Shown: positions 42,480 through 51,885, numbered from the stretch's first letter. The stretch: 64,000 nt of DNA from Hymenobacter yonginensis (GCF_027625995.1 NZ_CP115396.1:124001-188000), one strand, 5' to 3'. Made by a program: numbers and translations. Notes: generated by a model from the sequence alone, not told the origin.

Positions 42480-44915
42480 ATGAAAATATCCTACGACTGG
42501 CTCCGCACCCTGATTCCGACCGATAAACCCGCCGAGGAAATCGGCCAGCTCCTGACGGGCTCCGGGCTGGAAGTGGAAGGCATTGAGGAGCTGGAAAGCA
42601 TTCCGGGCGGCCTGCGCGGCGTGGTGCTGGGCACGGTGCTCACCTGCGAAAAGCACCCCGACGCCGACAAGCTCAGCCTCACCACCGTGGACGTAGGCGA
42701 CGGCCAGCCGCGCCAGATTGTGTGCGGCGCCGCCAACGTGCGCGCCGGCCTCAAAGTGGTGGTAGCCCTCGATGGCGCCACACTTTATCCGGCGCAGGGC
42801 GAGCCGTTCAAGATCAAGAAAAGCAAAATCCGCGGCGCGGCGTCTGAAGGTATGATCTGCGCCGAAGACGAAATCGGGCTGGGTACCTCGCACGCTGGCA
42901 TCATGGAGCTGGACACCGACCTGCCCAACGGCACGCCCGCCGCCGACTATTTCGGCCTGGGCTCCGACTCGGTGTTCGAAATCGGGCTGACTCCGAACCG
43001 CGCCGACGCGGCCTCGCACTACGGCGTGGCCCGCGAGCTGCGCGCTTTGCTGCGCCAGCCCTGCCAGCTGCCCGACCTCAGCCAGTTCAAAGCCCCCGCC
43101 GAGGCCACGCAGAACATCCAGGTGACGATTGAAGATATCGAAGCCAGCCCGCGCTACGCCGGTCTGCTGCTGGAAGGCGTGCAGGTAGGCCCCTCGCCGG
43201 AGTGGCTGCAGCGCCGATTGCGCAGCATCGGCCTCTCGCCCATCAACAACGTGGTGGACGTGACCAACTTCGTGCTCCACGAGCTGGGCCAGCCCCTGCA
43301 CGCCTTCGACGCCGACCAGATTACCGGCAACCACATCCGGGTGAAGCGCGCCGAAGCCGGCGAGAAGTTCACCACCCTCGACGGCACCGAGCGCACGCTG
43401 CGCGCCGAAGACCTGGTAATTGCCGACGCCAATGGCACGCCGATGGCGCTGGCCGGCGTATTTGGCGGCAAAACTTCGGGCGTGAGCGACGCTACCACCC
43501 GCGTGTTCCTGGAAAGCGCCTACTTCCAGCCGGCGGCCGTGCGCAAAACCGGCCAGGTGCACCAGCTCAAAACCGACGCTTCCTTCCGCTTCGAGCGCGG
43601 CACCGACCCCAACATGGTGCTGATTGCCCTGAAACGGGCGGCGCTGCTGCTGCAGGAAGTGGCCGGCGCTACCATCGTGGCGCCCATCGTGGATGAGTAC
43701 CCCACTGCCATCGGGCACACGCTGGTGCGGCTGCGGCTGCCGCGCGTGGAGAAGCTGGTGGGCCAGTTCATCGCGCCGGAGCGCATCCGCCAGATCCTCA
43801 CCGACCTCGACATCCTCATCAGCGAGGAGCTAACCAATGAAGCCGGCCACACGGAGTGGATTCTGAGCGTGCCGCCGCACAAGGTGGACGTGACCCGCGA
43901 GGCTGATATCATCGAGGAAATCCTACGCATCTACGGCTACAACCACGTGGCTTTGCGGCCGCACAACTCGGCCACCTACCTGGCCAGCTTCCCCAACCCC
44001 GACCCCGAAATCATCCGCCAGAACACGGCGCGGCTGCTCAGCGGCCAGGGCTTCTCGGAAATCATCACCAACTCTATCACTAACTCGCTTTACTTCGAGA
44101 AGGAAGGCGAAACCGATGAGACGCTGGTGCGCCTGCTCAACTTCAACAGCGCCGACCTGAACGTGCTGCGCCCCAGCCTGCTGCCCAGCGGCCTGGAAGT
44201 GGTGCGCCACAACGTCAACCGTCGCCAGCGCGACCTGAAGCTCTACGAGTTCGGCAAAACCTACCACCTCAAGCCCGACGGCAGCTACGACGAGCGCAAC
44301 AAGCTGGTGCTCTACCTGACCGGCAACACTGCGGCCGAAACCTGGCAGCAGAAATCCGAGAAAAGCAGCTTCCACCAGCTGGCCGGGGCCGTGCAGCAGG
44401 TGCTGGCGGCGCTGGGCTTCCCGGCGCCCACCTCGCAGCCGGTGCAGCACCCGCAACTGGCCGGCGGCCTCACGCTGCTGGCCCAGAACCAGCCCGTGGC
44501 CCAGCTCGGCGCCGTGTCGGGCGTGTGGCTGAAGAAGCTCGACGTGAGCCAGCCTGTGTGGTACGCCGAGCTGGACTGGGACTGGCTGATGCGCAAGTAC
44601 AAGAACAGCCTCGTGGCCCGCGAGCTGCCCAAGTTCCCGGAGGTGCGCCGCGACCTGAGCGTGGTGGTGGATAAAACCGTCACCTTCGACCAGCTCCAGC
44701 AGATTGCCCGCCGCACCGAGAAGAAACTGCTGCAGCAGGTAAACGTGTTCGACGTGTACGAAGGCCCCAACCTGGGTGAAGGCAAGAAGAGCTACTCGGT
44801 CAGCTTCCTGCTCCAGGACAGCACCCAGACCCTCACCGACCAGGCCATCGACTCGGTGATGAACCGCCTCATCCAGCAGTTCGAGCAGCAGGCCGGGGCC
44901 CTGATTCGGAAGTAA
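42480..44915 (+). CDS. pheT: Phenylalanine--tRNA ligase beta subunit
   Basis: Beta subunit of the alpha2-beta2 phenylalanyl-tRNA synthetase, 811 aa, cytoplasmic. In order: N-terminal fold, tRNA-binding (EMAP-like) domain about 40-155 with CEKHPDADKLSLTTVDVG, B3/B4 domain (about 205-400, editing) with GLSPINNVVDVTNFV, B5 domain (about 405-475), and the C-terminal anticodon-binding FDX-ACB domain (FPEVRRDLSVVVDKTVTFDQ to the end). The ATG at 42480 gives the expected MKISYDWL start. No pheS in the window. It is the first gene of a cluster with a coiled-coil protein, zapA and rny, separated from them by a family A palindrome. Confidence 0.98.
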   Translation: MKISYDWLRTLIPTDKPAEEIGQLLTGSGLEVEGIEELESIPGGLRGVVLGTVLTCEKHPDADKLSLTTVDVGDGQPRQIVCGAANVRAGLKVVVALDGATLYPAQGEPFKIKKSKIRGAASEGMICAEDEIGLGTSHAGIMELDTDLPNGTPAADYFGLGSDSVFEIGLTPNRADAASHYGVARELRALLRQPCQLPDLSQFKAPAEATQNIQVTIEDIEASPRYAGLLLEGVQVGPSPEWLQRRLRSIGLSPINNVVDVTNFVLHELGQPLHAFDADQITGNHIRVKRAEAGEKFTTLDGTERTLRAEDLVIADANGTPMALAGVFGGKTSGVSDATTRVFLESAYFQPAAVRKTGQVHQLKTDASFRFERGTDPNMVLIALKRAALLLQEVAGATIVAPIVDEYPTAIGHTLVRLRLPRVEKLVGQFIAPERIRQILTDLDILISEELTNEAGHTEWILSVPPHKVDVTREADIIEEILRIYGYNHVALRPHNSATYLASFPNPDPEIIRQNTARLLSGQGFSEIITNSITNSLYFEKEGETDETLVRLLNFNSADLNVLRPSLLPSGLEVVRHNVNRRQRDLKLYEFGKTYHLKPDGSYDERNKLVLYLTGNTAAETWQQKSEKSSFHQLAGAVQQVLAALGFPAPTSQPVQHPQLAGGLTLLAQNQPVAQLGAVSGVWLKKLDVSQPVWYAELDWDWLMRKYKNSLVARELPKFPEVRRDLSVVVDKTVTFDQLQQIARRTEKKLLQQVNVFDVYEGPNLGEGKKSYSVSFLLQDSTQTLTDQAIDSVMNRLIQQFEQQAGALIRK

Positions 44916-44920
44916 ACGCC

Positions 44921-44998
44921 TGTCATTCCGACGAAGGAGGAATCTGGGTGGAATCGGTAAAGCGGTTCTACTCAGATTCCTCCTTCGTCGGAATGACA
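44921..44998. repeat. Family A palindromic repeat
   Basis: Perfect 26-bp arms (44921-44946 and 44973-44998), TGTCATTCCGACGAAGGAGG and so on. It follows the pheT stop directly. Confidence 0.9.
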
Positions 44999-45060
44999 AA
45001 TGGTTTGGTGCGGAAGATTTACTCAAGCTGCCTAACTTCAACCCAAACAAAACCAAAAAA

Positions 45061-45357
45061 ATGGCTTCCTCCCAGCAGCTTGCTCAACTAGACCGCCTGG
45101 AGCGGCAGGTGAACACCTTAGTGACTGCCTATCAGCAGTTGCGCGAGGAGCTGGCCGATGCCCAGACGACTGTGGAGCAGCTCCGGGCCGACGTGCGCGA
45201 CCGGGAGCGGCAGCTCAAGGATTTCCACAATCAGGAGAATATCACTAAACTTGTCAATACCATAGCCGGCGAACCGGCCAATGTCAACGAGCTGAAACTG
45301 CGCCTCAACGAATACATCCGCGAAATAGATAAGTGCCTTGCCTATTTGAGGGAGTAA
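45061..45357 (+). CDS. Small coiled-coil protein upstream of zapA
   Basis: Soluble protein of 98 aa. Residues 5-55 form a heptad coiled coil (QLAQLDRLERQVNTLVTAYQ...). A Asn/Glu/Leu-rich C-terminal part (LKLRLNEYIREIDKCLAYLR) follows. It lies 36 bases before zapA on the same strand, an arrangement seen in other Bacteroidetes. A role beside ZapA at the division ring, comparable with ZapB, is an inference from position and coiled-coil nature. No enzymatic motif. Confidence 0.8.
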   Translation: MASSQQLAQLDRLERQVNTLVTAYQQLREELADAQTTVEQLRADVRDRERQLKDFHNQENITKLVNTIAGEPANVNELKLRLNEYIREIDKCLAYLRE

Positions 45358-45393
45358 CCTAACCATCACCGAACCCCACCCACGACTGCTCCC

Positions 45394-45684
45394 ATGAGCG
45401 AACTATCCATCAAAATCCGCATTGCCGAACGGGACTACCCGATGCGCGTCGAGCCTCAGGACGAGGAGCGGCTCCGCATGGCCGGCCGCCTGCTAGGCGA
45501 GCGGATCAAGGAATTTCGCGAGCAATACGGCATTCAGGACAAGCAGGATCTGCTGGCCATGATTGCCTTGTCCACGATGGCTGACCGCCTGAAAGTCAGT
45601 AAGGAGAAAGATGGTACCGACACGGTTCTGACCGAGCGCCTCGCGCGCCTCGATGAGCTGCTGTCGGGAGTGGTGCTCGTCTGA
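45394..45684 (+). CDS. zapA: Cell division protein ZapA
   Basis: ZapA family protein of 96 aa that bundles FtsZ filaments. The N-terminal strand-rich IKIRIAERDYPMRVEPQDEE, then a long C-terminal helix (MAGRLLGERIKEFREQYGIQ and LLAMIALSTMADRLKVSKE), are the family layout. It follows the coiled-coil gene, and rny begins 133 bases later. The three probably form one cell-growth cluster. Confidence 0.92.
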   Translation: MSELSIKIRIAERDYPMRVEPQDEERLRMAGRLLGERIKEFREQYGIQDKQDLLAMIALSTMADRLKVSKEKDGTDTVLTERLARLDELLSGVVLV

Positions 45685-45817
45685 AGATCCAGACGCCCGC
45701 ACCTGCGTAGTAGTGCAGCTTGAAACCCCGGTGGCGCAAACGGCGCAACGGGGTTGTTTGGCATGTGGCCGTTTTGCGGGGTGTGGGTCTTCCTTCCCTC
45801 TCTTAATACCTTAGCCC

Positions 45818-47515
45818 ATGTCCACCACTCTTTATATTGTTCTTGCCGCCGTGCTGGCCCTTGTGGTCGGCATCGTGGTGGGGCGCCTGCTGGCTGGCAA
45901 AACCAACCAGGACCACGAAGCCGAAGCCAAAACCCGCGCCCAGCAGCTGCTGGCTGAAGCGGAGCAGCAGGCCACCCGCACCCGCGACGAGCGGATCCAG
46001 CAGTCGAAAGACAAGTTCCGCACCCTCAAGCAGGAGTGGGAGCAGGAGAGCCGCCGCCAGAAGCAGGCCCTCGACCAGGAGCTGACCGAGCGCCGCGCCA
46101 CCGTAGTGGAGCAGGAGCAGGCCATCAAGAAGCTCACCGACACCACCCAGCGCCAGCTGGAGCAGATCCAGCGCAAGGAAACCGAGCTGGACGCCACCCG
46201 CGAGCGAATCGAGACGCAGGCCCAGGCCCAGCGCGAGAAGCTGGAAGCGCAAGAAGAAAAGCGCAAGACTGTGCTGGAAAACCAGCTGGCCAAGCTGGAG
46301 CAGCGCGAGCAGGAAGTGGAAACCGAGCTGGAGCAGCGCACCCAGGAGCTCAACGAAAAGCAGCAGCACATTCTGCAGCAGCTGGAAGCCATTTCGGGTC
46401 TGACGGCCGCCGAAGCCCGCGAGCAGCTGGTGGAGTCGCTCAAGAACGAAGCCCAGATTCAGGCCAGCTCCTACATCAAGGACGTGGTGGCCCAGGCCAA
46501 GCTGTCGGCCACTAAAGACGCCAAGAAAGTGGTGCTGGAAACCATCCAGCGCACCGCCGCCGAGCACGCCATTGAGAACTGCGTGTCGGTATTCAACATC
46601 GAAAGCGACGACGTAAAAGGCAAAATTATCGGCCGCGAGGGCCGTAACATCCGGGCCCTGGAAGCCGCTACCGGCGTCGAAATCATCGTGGACGACACGC
46701 CCGAGGCCATCATCATCTCGGGCTTCGACCCGGTGCGCCGTGAGGTAGCCCGCCTGAGCTTGCACCTGCTGGTGAAGGACGGCCGCATTCACCCGGCCCG
46801 CATCGAGGAGATTGTGGCCAAAACCCGCAAGAACATCGACGAGGAAATCGTGGAAATCGGCGAGAAAACCATCATCGACCTGGGCATCCACGGCCTGCAC
46901 CCCGAGCTGATCAAGATGGTGGGCCGGATGCGCTTCCGCTCTTCGTATGGCCAGAACCTGCTCCAGCACTCGCGCGAAGTAGCCAACCTCTGCGCCACCA
47001 TGGCCGCCGAAATGGGCCTCGACGTGAAGAAAGCCAAGCGCGCCGGTCTGCTCCACGACATCGGCAAAGTAAGCACCGAGGAGCCCGAGCTACCCCACGC
47101 CATCCTGGGCATGGAAATGGCCAAGAAGTACAAAGAGCACCCCGACGTGGTAAACGCCATCGGCGCCCACCACGACGAAATTGAGATGACGGCCATGATT
47201 TCGCCGCTCGTGCAGGCCTGCGACGCCATTTCGGGCTCGCGCCCCGGTGCCCGCCGCGAGATGATGGAGAGCTACATCAAGCGCCTCAAGCAGTTGGAAG
47301 AAACCGCCAACGGCTTTAAAGGCGTGAATCAGTGCTTCGCCATCCAGGCCGGCCGCGAGCTGCGCGTGATGGTGGACGCCGAGAACGTAACCGACGAGCG
47401 CGCCTCGGAGCTGAGCTACGAAATTTCCCAGAAGATCGAGAAGGAAATGCAGTACCCCGGCCAGATCAAAATCACGGTTATCCGCGAAATGCGCGCCGTG
47501 GCCTACGCCAAGTAA
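45818..47515 (+). CDS. rny: Ribonuclease Y
   Basis: Membrane-anchored endoribonuclease starting mRNA decay, 565 aa. It has an N-terminal membrane segment (residues 5-24), a long Gln/Glu-rich coiled coil (about 30-235), a KH domain with [20 protein letters not shown], and an HD domain whose metal-binding His-Asp is in [15 protein letters not shown]. Conserved C-terminal [16 protein letters not shown] ends the chain. The length is slightly above the usual ~520 because of the coiled coil. It follows zapA, and a strong terminator closes the cluster. Confidence 0.98.
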   Translation: MSTTLYIVLAAVLALVVGIVVGRLLAGKTNQDHEAEAKTRAQQLLAEAEQQATRTRDERIQQSKDKFRTLKQEWEQESRRQKQALDQELTERRATVVEQEQAIKKLTDTTQRQLEQIQRKETELDATRERIETQAQAQREKLEAQEEKRKTVLENQLAKLEQREQEVETELEQRTQELNEKQQHILQQLEAISGLTAAEAREQLVESLKNEAQIQASSYIKDVVAQAKLSATKDAKKVVLETIQRTAAEHAIENCVSVFNIESDDVKGKIIGREGRNIRALEAATGVEIIVDDTPEAIIISGFDPVRREVARLSLHLLVKDGRIHPARIEEIVAKTRKNIDEEIVEIGEKTIIDLGIHGLHPELIKMVGRMRFRSSYGQNLLQHSREVANLCATMAAEMGLDVKKAKRAGLLHDIGKVSTEEPELPHAILGMEMAKKYKEHPDVVNAIGAHHDEIEMTAMISPLVQACDAISGSRPGARREMMESYIKRLKQLEETANGFKGVNQCFAIQAGRELRVMVDAENVTDERASELSYEISQKIEKEMQYPGQIKITVIREMRAVAYAK

Positions 47516-47555
47516 GCAAGTAGCACAGGCTTCCGCCTGTGTTGATCAGGAAAAG

Positions 47556-47594
47556 AAAAAGCCCGCCGCAACAGCTGTTGCGGCGGGCTTTTTT
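47556..47594. terminator. Intrinsic terminator after rny
   Basis: GCCCGCCGCAACAG/CTGTTGCGGCGGGC (47561-47588) is a perfect palindrome flanked by AAAAA and TTTTTT. A smaller hairpin GCACAGGC-TTCC-GCCTGTG lies just before it. Confidence 0.92.
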
Positions 47595-47647
47595 ATGCAC
47601 GGCTAATCCGTGTATCTTACCCGCTGAATCTGTCTATGTGTTACTAT

Positions 47648-48406
47648 ATGAAGCCGTTATTGCTGCTTGCCGGAATCTGGTGCCTGAGCGGCTGCGCCGT
47701 GTACATGCCGATGCAGAACGCGGCGCCGGATATCCGGGCGCAGCATGAGGCGGAGGTGCGGGCCAGCACGTTTCTGAGTCGGGGCGAGGTGTCGGGGGCG
47801 TATTCGCCGCTGAAGCACGTGCTGGTGCGCGGCGCGTTCGGCAGCCGTTCCGACAACGACGACAGTACCTTCTGGCGAGGTCGGCAGTACGAGCTGGCGG
47901 CCGGCACTTACTGGGCCCCGCGCAACTGGACGCTGGGCGTGCTGGGCGGCTTTGGCCAGATCCGCAACCAGACCCGCTACCGCAACGACGGGCAGATCAT
48001 CTTTCTAGGCGAGCCGGTGCAGCATGAGTTTAACGTGCGCGCCAACAAGCTGTTCGGCGAAGCCTATGCCCTATACGAGGTCAGCAACCGGTTTTCGCTG
48101 GGCGTCTCCTGCCGCAGCACCCGCCTCTATTTTACCCGGCTCACCGATGTTGGCCAGCCCATCGACCTGCGCCAGCTCACGCGTGCTGAGCCCATGCTGC
48201 TCATGCGCTTCGGCCTCGGCGACCCCTACCAGGGCGGGCGACCCGTGCAACTGCAGCTGTCGGTGGGCGGCACGGCCACCATGGGCTACGATGGGCGCCA
48301 GCCCGACCCCGACTACTCGCGCCGACAGCTGCGGCAGGCGCGCTCCTACGTGGCGCTGGGCATTGGGCTACTGCCGCACCGCGTGGCGGGGCTGTTTCGA
48401 AATTAA
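47648..48406 (+). CDS. Barrel-like lipoprotein, first of a tandem pair
   Basis: Lipoprotein of 252 aa. The signal MKPLLLLAGIWCLSGC gives Cys16, followed by AVYMPMQ. The rest consists of alternating hydrophobic strands as in small outer membrane barrels: GAYSPLKHVLVRGAFGS, YELAAGTYWAPRNWTLGVLG, and ending ALGIGLLPHRVAG. A paralog follows 20 bases downstream, and a third lies at 51886. The function is unknown; a lipid-anchored beta-barrel or beta-sandwich of the outer membrane is the most that can be said. Confidence 0.75.
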   Translation: MKPLLLLAGIWCLSGCAVYMPMQNAAPDIRAQHEAEVRASTFLSRGEVSGAYSPLKHVLVRGAFGSRSDNDDSTFWRGRQYELAAGTYWAPRNWTLGVLGGFGQIRNQTRYRNDGQIIFLGEPVQHEFNVRANKLFGEAYALYEVSNRFSLGVSCRSTRLYFTRLTDVGQPIDLRQLTRAEPMLLMRFGLGDPYQGGRPVQLQLSVGGTATMGYDGRQPDPDYSRRQLRQARSYVALGIGLLPHRVAGLFRN

Positions 48407-48426
48407 CATAGAATTCTACGATTGAT

Positions 48427-49221
48427 ATGCCCGATAGTATTGATTTCAAGTATTCTGGGTGGGTTTCGAGGGTTGGTGTCGTAGGGTTGACCGTGTTGCT
48501 GAATGCCTGTTCCGTCTATGCACCGATGCAGCCGCACATGCCTATGACCCGCGCCGCAGGCCAGGCCGAAGCCCAACTAAACTGGCTTCCCACAAGCCGT
48601 TTCGATGCCAGCGCAGCTTACTCCCCATTGCGCTATATGGTGCTGACGGCCGCCGGCAGCTTCCGCCCCCGCGGTGGCTATGATACCACTTACTTCAACA
48701 GTCGGCAGTATGAAGTAGGTGTGGGTAGCTACTGGCCGGCCACCAACCGGCTATTGGTGAGTGGACTGCTTGGGGGCGGGCATTCTGTCAGTGAGCGTAG
48801 TTTCAGAGAGCCTAACATATTTTTCGGTTCGACAGATGAGCTGGCTGTCTATCAGGCTCGCTACCGTAAGCTGTTTGGGCAGCTTGGGGTGGCATATGAA
48901 TGGGAGCGGGTGACGCTAGGCGCCACTTACCGGCTCACAAGCGTGGACTTCACAACTATCACCTACAATAGTCAAGCGCTGCCAATCGAGAATATGCTGC
49001 GTGGGGAGCCAATGCTTTTTCTGCGCGTAAATGGCCTCAGCGACCAGCAGCCAGCCTGGGCACAGCTACAAATGACTGTCGGGCTTTCAACTCCACTGGG
49101 CCAGGAACCTCTGAATGAGGGATTCAACGACCGACGGGTTCGTAACAGCGCCTTCACGGCCGGTATCGGAGTGGTTTTTTACCCGCACCGATTTGGTACT
49201 CATCGCCGCGAGGCTAAATAG
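48427..49221 (+). CDS. Barrel-like lipoprotein, second of a tandem pair
   Basis: Lipoprotein of 264 aa and paralog of the preceding gene. The lipobox is LNAC (Cys28), followed by SVYAPMQPHMP. Shared blocks are AAYSPLRYMVLTAAGSF, QYEVGVGSYWPATNRLLVSG, KLFGQLGVAYEW, RGEPMLFLRV and TAGIGVVFYPHR. The strands suggest an outer membrane barrel fold. It is 20 bases behind its partner, so an operon is likely. G+C is a little lower than that of the first copy. The last 8 bases overlap the convergent GNAT gene. Confidence 0.75.
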   Translation: MPDSIDFKYSGWVSRVGVVGLTVLLNACSVYAPMQPHMPMTRAAGQAEAQLNWLPTSRFDASAAYSPLRYMVLTAAGSFRPRGGYDTTYFNSRQYEVGVGSYWPATNRLLVSGLLGGGHSVSERSFREPNIFFGSTDELAVYQARYRKLFGQLGVAYEWERVTLGATYRLTSVDFTTITYNSQALPIENMLRGEPMLFLRVNGLSDQQPAWAQLQMTVGLSTPLGQEPLNEGFNDRRVRNSAFTAGIGVVFYPHRFGTHRREAK

Positions 49222-49741
49222 CCGTGGCCCGCGCTTCCAGCCACGCCGTGGGCACGCCCTCGTGCTCAAATTCGCCCAGGTGCTGAAACCCGACTTTCGC
49301 CAGTATGGCGCGGGAGGCCAGATTCTGCATGTCGGCAATGGCGTAGAGTACCGGCTGCCGCAGCTCCTGGAAGCCATACGCCACCGAGGCGCGGGCCGCT
49401 TCCGTGGCGTAGCCGTGGCCCCAGTACCGCCGGATAAACCGGTACCCGACCTCGTAGAAGTCAACGTGGCCGTTGAGTGGCTCGCGGATCAGTTTCAGGC
49501 CGGCCCAGCCCAGAAATTCGCCGGTTTCCTTGAGCTCCACGGCCCAGCGGCCAATGCCGTTTTCCTGATACTGCCGCTGCACAAAGGCTATGGTTTCCTG
49601 GCTTTGCGCCAGCGTCAGCACGGGCCGGTTGCCGACGTAGCGTTGCACTTCCGGGTCGGAGTCCAACGTGAACATGCCAAGCGCGTCGGTGGGCTGCAGC
49701 TCACGCAGCAGCAGGCGGGGCGTTTCGGCGAAGGTGGTCAT
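49214..49741 (-). CDS. GNAT family N-acetyltransferase (RimJ/RimL type)
   Basis: Acetyl-CoA-dependent N-acetyltransferase of 175 aa, cytoplasmic. TPRLLLRELQPTDALGMF is the typical RimJ/RimL N-terminus, and EVGYRFIRRYWGHGYATEAA is the acetyl-CoA binding motif A with the Arg/Gln-x-x-Gly-x-Gly/Ala pattern (here RRYWGHGYA). The C-terminal NLASRAILAKVGFQHLG completes the fold. The acceptor is unknown. The start at 49741 is chosen over a longer frame because it matches the family. The 3' end overlaps the convergent lipoprotein gene by 8 bases. Confidence 0.93.
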   Translation of the reverse strand: MTTFAETPRLLLRELQPTDALGMFTLDSDPEVQRYVGNRPVLTLAQSQETIAFVQRQYQENGIGRWAVELKETGEFLGWAGLKLIREPLNGHVDFYEVGYRFIRRYWGHGYATEAARASVAYGFQELRQPVLYAIADMQNLASRAILAKVGFQHLGEFEHEGVPTAWLEARATAI

Positions 49742-49794
49742 GGTAGTAGCAGGTTGGGAATTGGGCAGCCTGAATCTACCCAAAAGGCGAAAAG

Positions 49795-50262
49795 CTAATT
49801 CTTGCTGGCTTTTTCCAGGTTACGGTTCAGTCTTCTAAGCTCGATGAGCAGGGAGTCCTGTTTATTGCCGAGCAACTCTTGTAGCAGGCCGGCAGCTGGC
49901 AGCCGGCTGCTGTCGGCAGAAACAGGCACGGCCAGCAGGAGGGTGTCGTTTTGCCGTAGCGGCTGCGGGCTTCGGCCTGCTACTACCACGATGCTGCCAG
50001 TGCCCAACAAGCTGCGCTCCAGCTGAAAGCGGGAGTCTTTGGGTAGCACCACGTCTTTGGCAAGCTGCAGGCGCACCAGAATCAGGCTATCGGGCTCTAT
50101 GCTTAGCCCGTCTACCATTCCTACCTTCAGGCCATTCCTTAGCACCGGCGAGTCGGTCGATAATCCCTCTGATTCCGTTGATTTCAGGTAGCAAACGGTG
50201 CCGGAAGTGCAGCCGTTCAGGCCGGTCAGCAGCCCACCAAAAAAGAGGAATCTTCGGAGCAT
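49795..50262 (-). CDS. Lipoprotein with a single MCE (MlaD-like) domain
   Basis: Lipoprotein of 155 aa. The signal MLRRFLFFGGLLTGLNGC gives Cys18, replacing the usual MlaD membrane helix. One MCE domain follows (about 25-95): VLRNGLKVGMVDGLSIEP, LVRLQLAKDVVLPKDSRFQL and LGTGSIVVVAG are typical strands. A C-terminal helical tail (LLQELLGNKQDSLLIELRRL) could oligomerise. MCE proteins carry lipids across the periplasm, normally with an MlaE/F transporter, which is not in the window. The role is therefore inferred. The start at 50262 is set by the lipobox. Confidence 0.78.
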   Translation of the reverse strand: MLRRFLFFGGLLTGLNGCTSGTVCYLKSTESEGLSTDSPVLRNGLKVGMVDGLSIEPDSLILVRLQLAKDVVLPKDSRFQLERSLLGTGSIVVVAGRSPQPLRQNDTLLLAVPVSADSSRLPAAGLLQELLGNKQDSLLIELRRLNRNLEKASKN

Positions 50263-50292
50263 AAGGATGGCAGTTAGGCAGGGCGAAGAAAC

Positions 50293-50330
50293 GAAAATGC
50301 GGAAGAAGCCGAGGCTTCTTCCGCATTTTC
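50293..50330 (-). terminator. Intrinsic terminator after the flavin oxidoreductase
   Basis: GAAAATGCGGAAGAAGC (50293-50309) pairs perfectly with GCTTCTTCCGCATTTTC (50314-50330). On the minus strand it ends TTTTCGTTTC, 21 bases after the oxidoreductase stop. Confidence 0.82.
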
Positions 50331-50350
50331 TGCTGCTGGCAGCGCACCCG

Positions 50351-51745
50351 CTACTTCGGCTTGTCCAGCTTGGCAAACACGTTGTTCAGGCCCTCAGCCC
50401 AGCAGGGGTGGGCCAGCACCATGTTCTGCAGCTGCTGGTACTTGAGTTTGCCGGCCATCATTAGCTGAAACATGCTCATGATTTCGCCACCCTCGGCGCA
50501 CAGCACCGTGGCGCCCAGCAGCCGGTCGTCGGGCCCCACGAGCACCTTCCAGAAGCCGGCGGTGCGGCCGGTTTCGCGGGCGCGGCCTATCGTGCTGACG
50601 GGCATGGTGGCCACGCGGTAGGCTATGCCTTCTTCTTTGGCCTGCTCCTCATTAAGGCCGATGCGGCCCAGCTGGGGCTCGGTGAACACGCAGTATGGCA
50701 GGGGTCGCTGCTTGGCCGAGCGCCATTTGCGGTGCAGCAGGCCGTCGCGCACCACGCGGTAGTCGTCGTAGCTGATGTGGGTGAACTGGGGGCCGCCGTG
50801 CACGTCGCCGAGGGCGTAGACGCCGCGCACGTTGGTTTCCAGGCGCTCATTCACCCGGATATAGCCTTTCTCATCAAGCTCGACGCCGGCCGTTTCCAGG
50901 CCTAACGTATCGGTGTTGGGCGTGCGGCCGGTGGCTACCAGCAGGTGCGAGCCGCGCAGGCGCCGCTCGCCGGAGCGGGTGTCGGCGGTGAGGGTAAAGG
51001 TGCCGTCGTGGTGGCTGACTTTGCGCACTTTGGCGCCCAGCACTACGTCCACGCCTTCCTGGGTCAGCACCTCCGTCAGGGCCTGGCACACGTCGTCGTC
51101 TTCGCGCTCCAGCAGCTGCGCGGCCGCCTCCACGATGGTGACTTTGCTGCCCAGGCGGCGGTAGAGTTGGCTGAACTCCAGCCCGATGTAGCCGCCGCCC
51201 AGAATCACGAGGTGTTCGGGCAATTCTTTCAGGTCGAGCAGCTGGGTGGTGGAAAGGTAGGGCAGGCCTTCCAGCCCGTCGATGTCGGGAATGGCTGCCC
51301 GCGTGCCGGTGTTGATGAACACCTTTTTGGCCTTCAGCTCCTGGATTTTGCCGTTTTCCAGCTCCACCTGCACCGTGCGCGGGCTGCTGAAAGCGGCGTG
51401 GCCATGCAGCACCGTAATGCCGGCCGTTTCCTTGGTGAGGTTGCTGCGTACGCCTTTGCGCATCTCTCCGATGATGACGTCTTTGCGGGCAATGACGGCG
51501 GCCATATCCACGGCGGGCTCCTGGCGGCCCAGGCCGTAGTCGTCGGCGGTGCGCAGCTGGTGGGCGCGCTCAGCCGAGGCCAGCATGGCCTTCACCGGCG
51601 AGCAGCCATAGTTGATGCAGGAGCCGCCGAGCTTGTTTTCCTCAACCAGAACCACTTTCCGGCCGGCTTTGGCCAGAGCCGTGGCCAGTGGGTTGCCGGC
51701 CTGTCCGGAGCCAATAATGAGTGCATCGTAGGAAGTATTGGGCAT
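50351..51745 (-). CDS. Pyridine nucleotide-disulfide oxidoreductase (mercuric reductase / lipoamide dehydrogenase-like)
   Basis: FAD enzyme of 464 aa of the class I disulfide reductases. The FAD motif is IIGSGQAGNP (10-19), the redox-active pair is Cys43 and Cys48 (GGSCINYGCSPVK), the NAD motif is GGGYIGLEFSQLY near 183, the second FAD motif is GVYALGDVHGGPQFTH, and His446/Glu451 are the C-terminal catalytic dyad (AHPCWAEG). No 2-oxoacid dehydrogenase genes are adjacent, so a true E3 role is less likely than a stand-alone mercuric reductase-like or soluble pyridine nucleotide role. No extra MerA metal-binding domain is present. Confidence 0.92.
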   Translation of the reverse strand: MPNTSYDALIIGSGQAGNPLATALAKAGRKVVLVEENKLGGSCINYGCSPVKAMLASAERAHQLRTADDYGLGRQEPAVDMAAVIARKDVIIGEMRKGVRSNLTKETAGITVLHGHAAFSSPRTVQVELENGKIQELKAKKVFINTGTRAAIPDIDGLEGLPYLSTTQLLDLKELPEHLVILGGGYIGLEFSQLYRRLGSKVTIVEAAAQLLEREDDDVCQALTEVLTQEGVDVVLGAKVRKVSHHDGTFTLTADTRSGERRLRGSHLLVATGRTPNTDTLGLETAGVELDEKGYIRVNERLETNVRGVYALGDVHGGPQFTHISYDDYRVVRDGLLHRKWRSAKQRPLPYCVFTEPQLGRIGLNEEQAKEEGIAYRVATMPVSTIGRARETGRTAGFWKVLVGPDDRLLGATVLCAEGGEIMSMFQLMMAGKLKYQQLQNMVLAHPCWAEGLNNVFAKLDKPK

Positions 51746-51885
51746 AAAGCACGAAGTTTGAAGGAGGGGCGACCCCGGAGAAGAAAAGAGTGGTGTACGC
51801 TCTACGCAACTGACCTGCCTGCGGCTACACAACGAAACTCTGCTCCGGGCGTTTTGTCACCGGTTTTTTCACTGGCTTCGGATTT

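Noticed and set aside
45685-45817. Possible 6S RNA gene between zapA and rny, where ssrS lies near zapA in other bacteria
   Set aside because: The 133-base gap holds one hairpin (AACCCCGG...CGGGGTT) but no recognisable 6S open-bubble structure and is short for a 6S RNA. Not supported.
50351-51745. Naming the flavin oxidoreductase lpd
   Set aside because: Motifs fit the family but no 2-oxoacid dehydrogenase genes are nearby, and mercuric reductase-like relatives share the same motifs.
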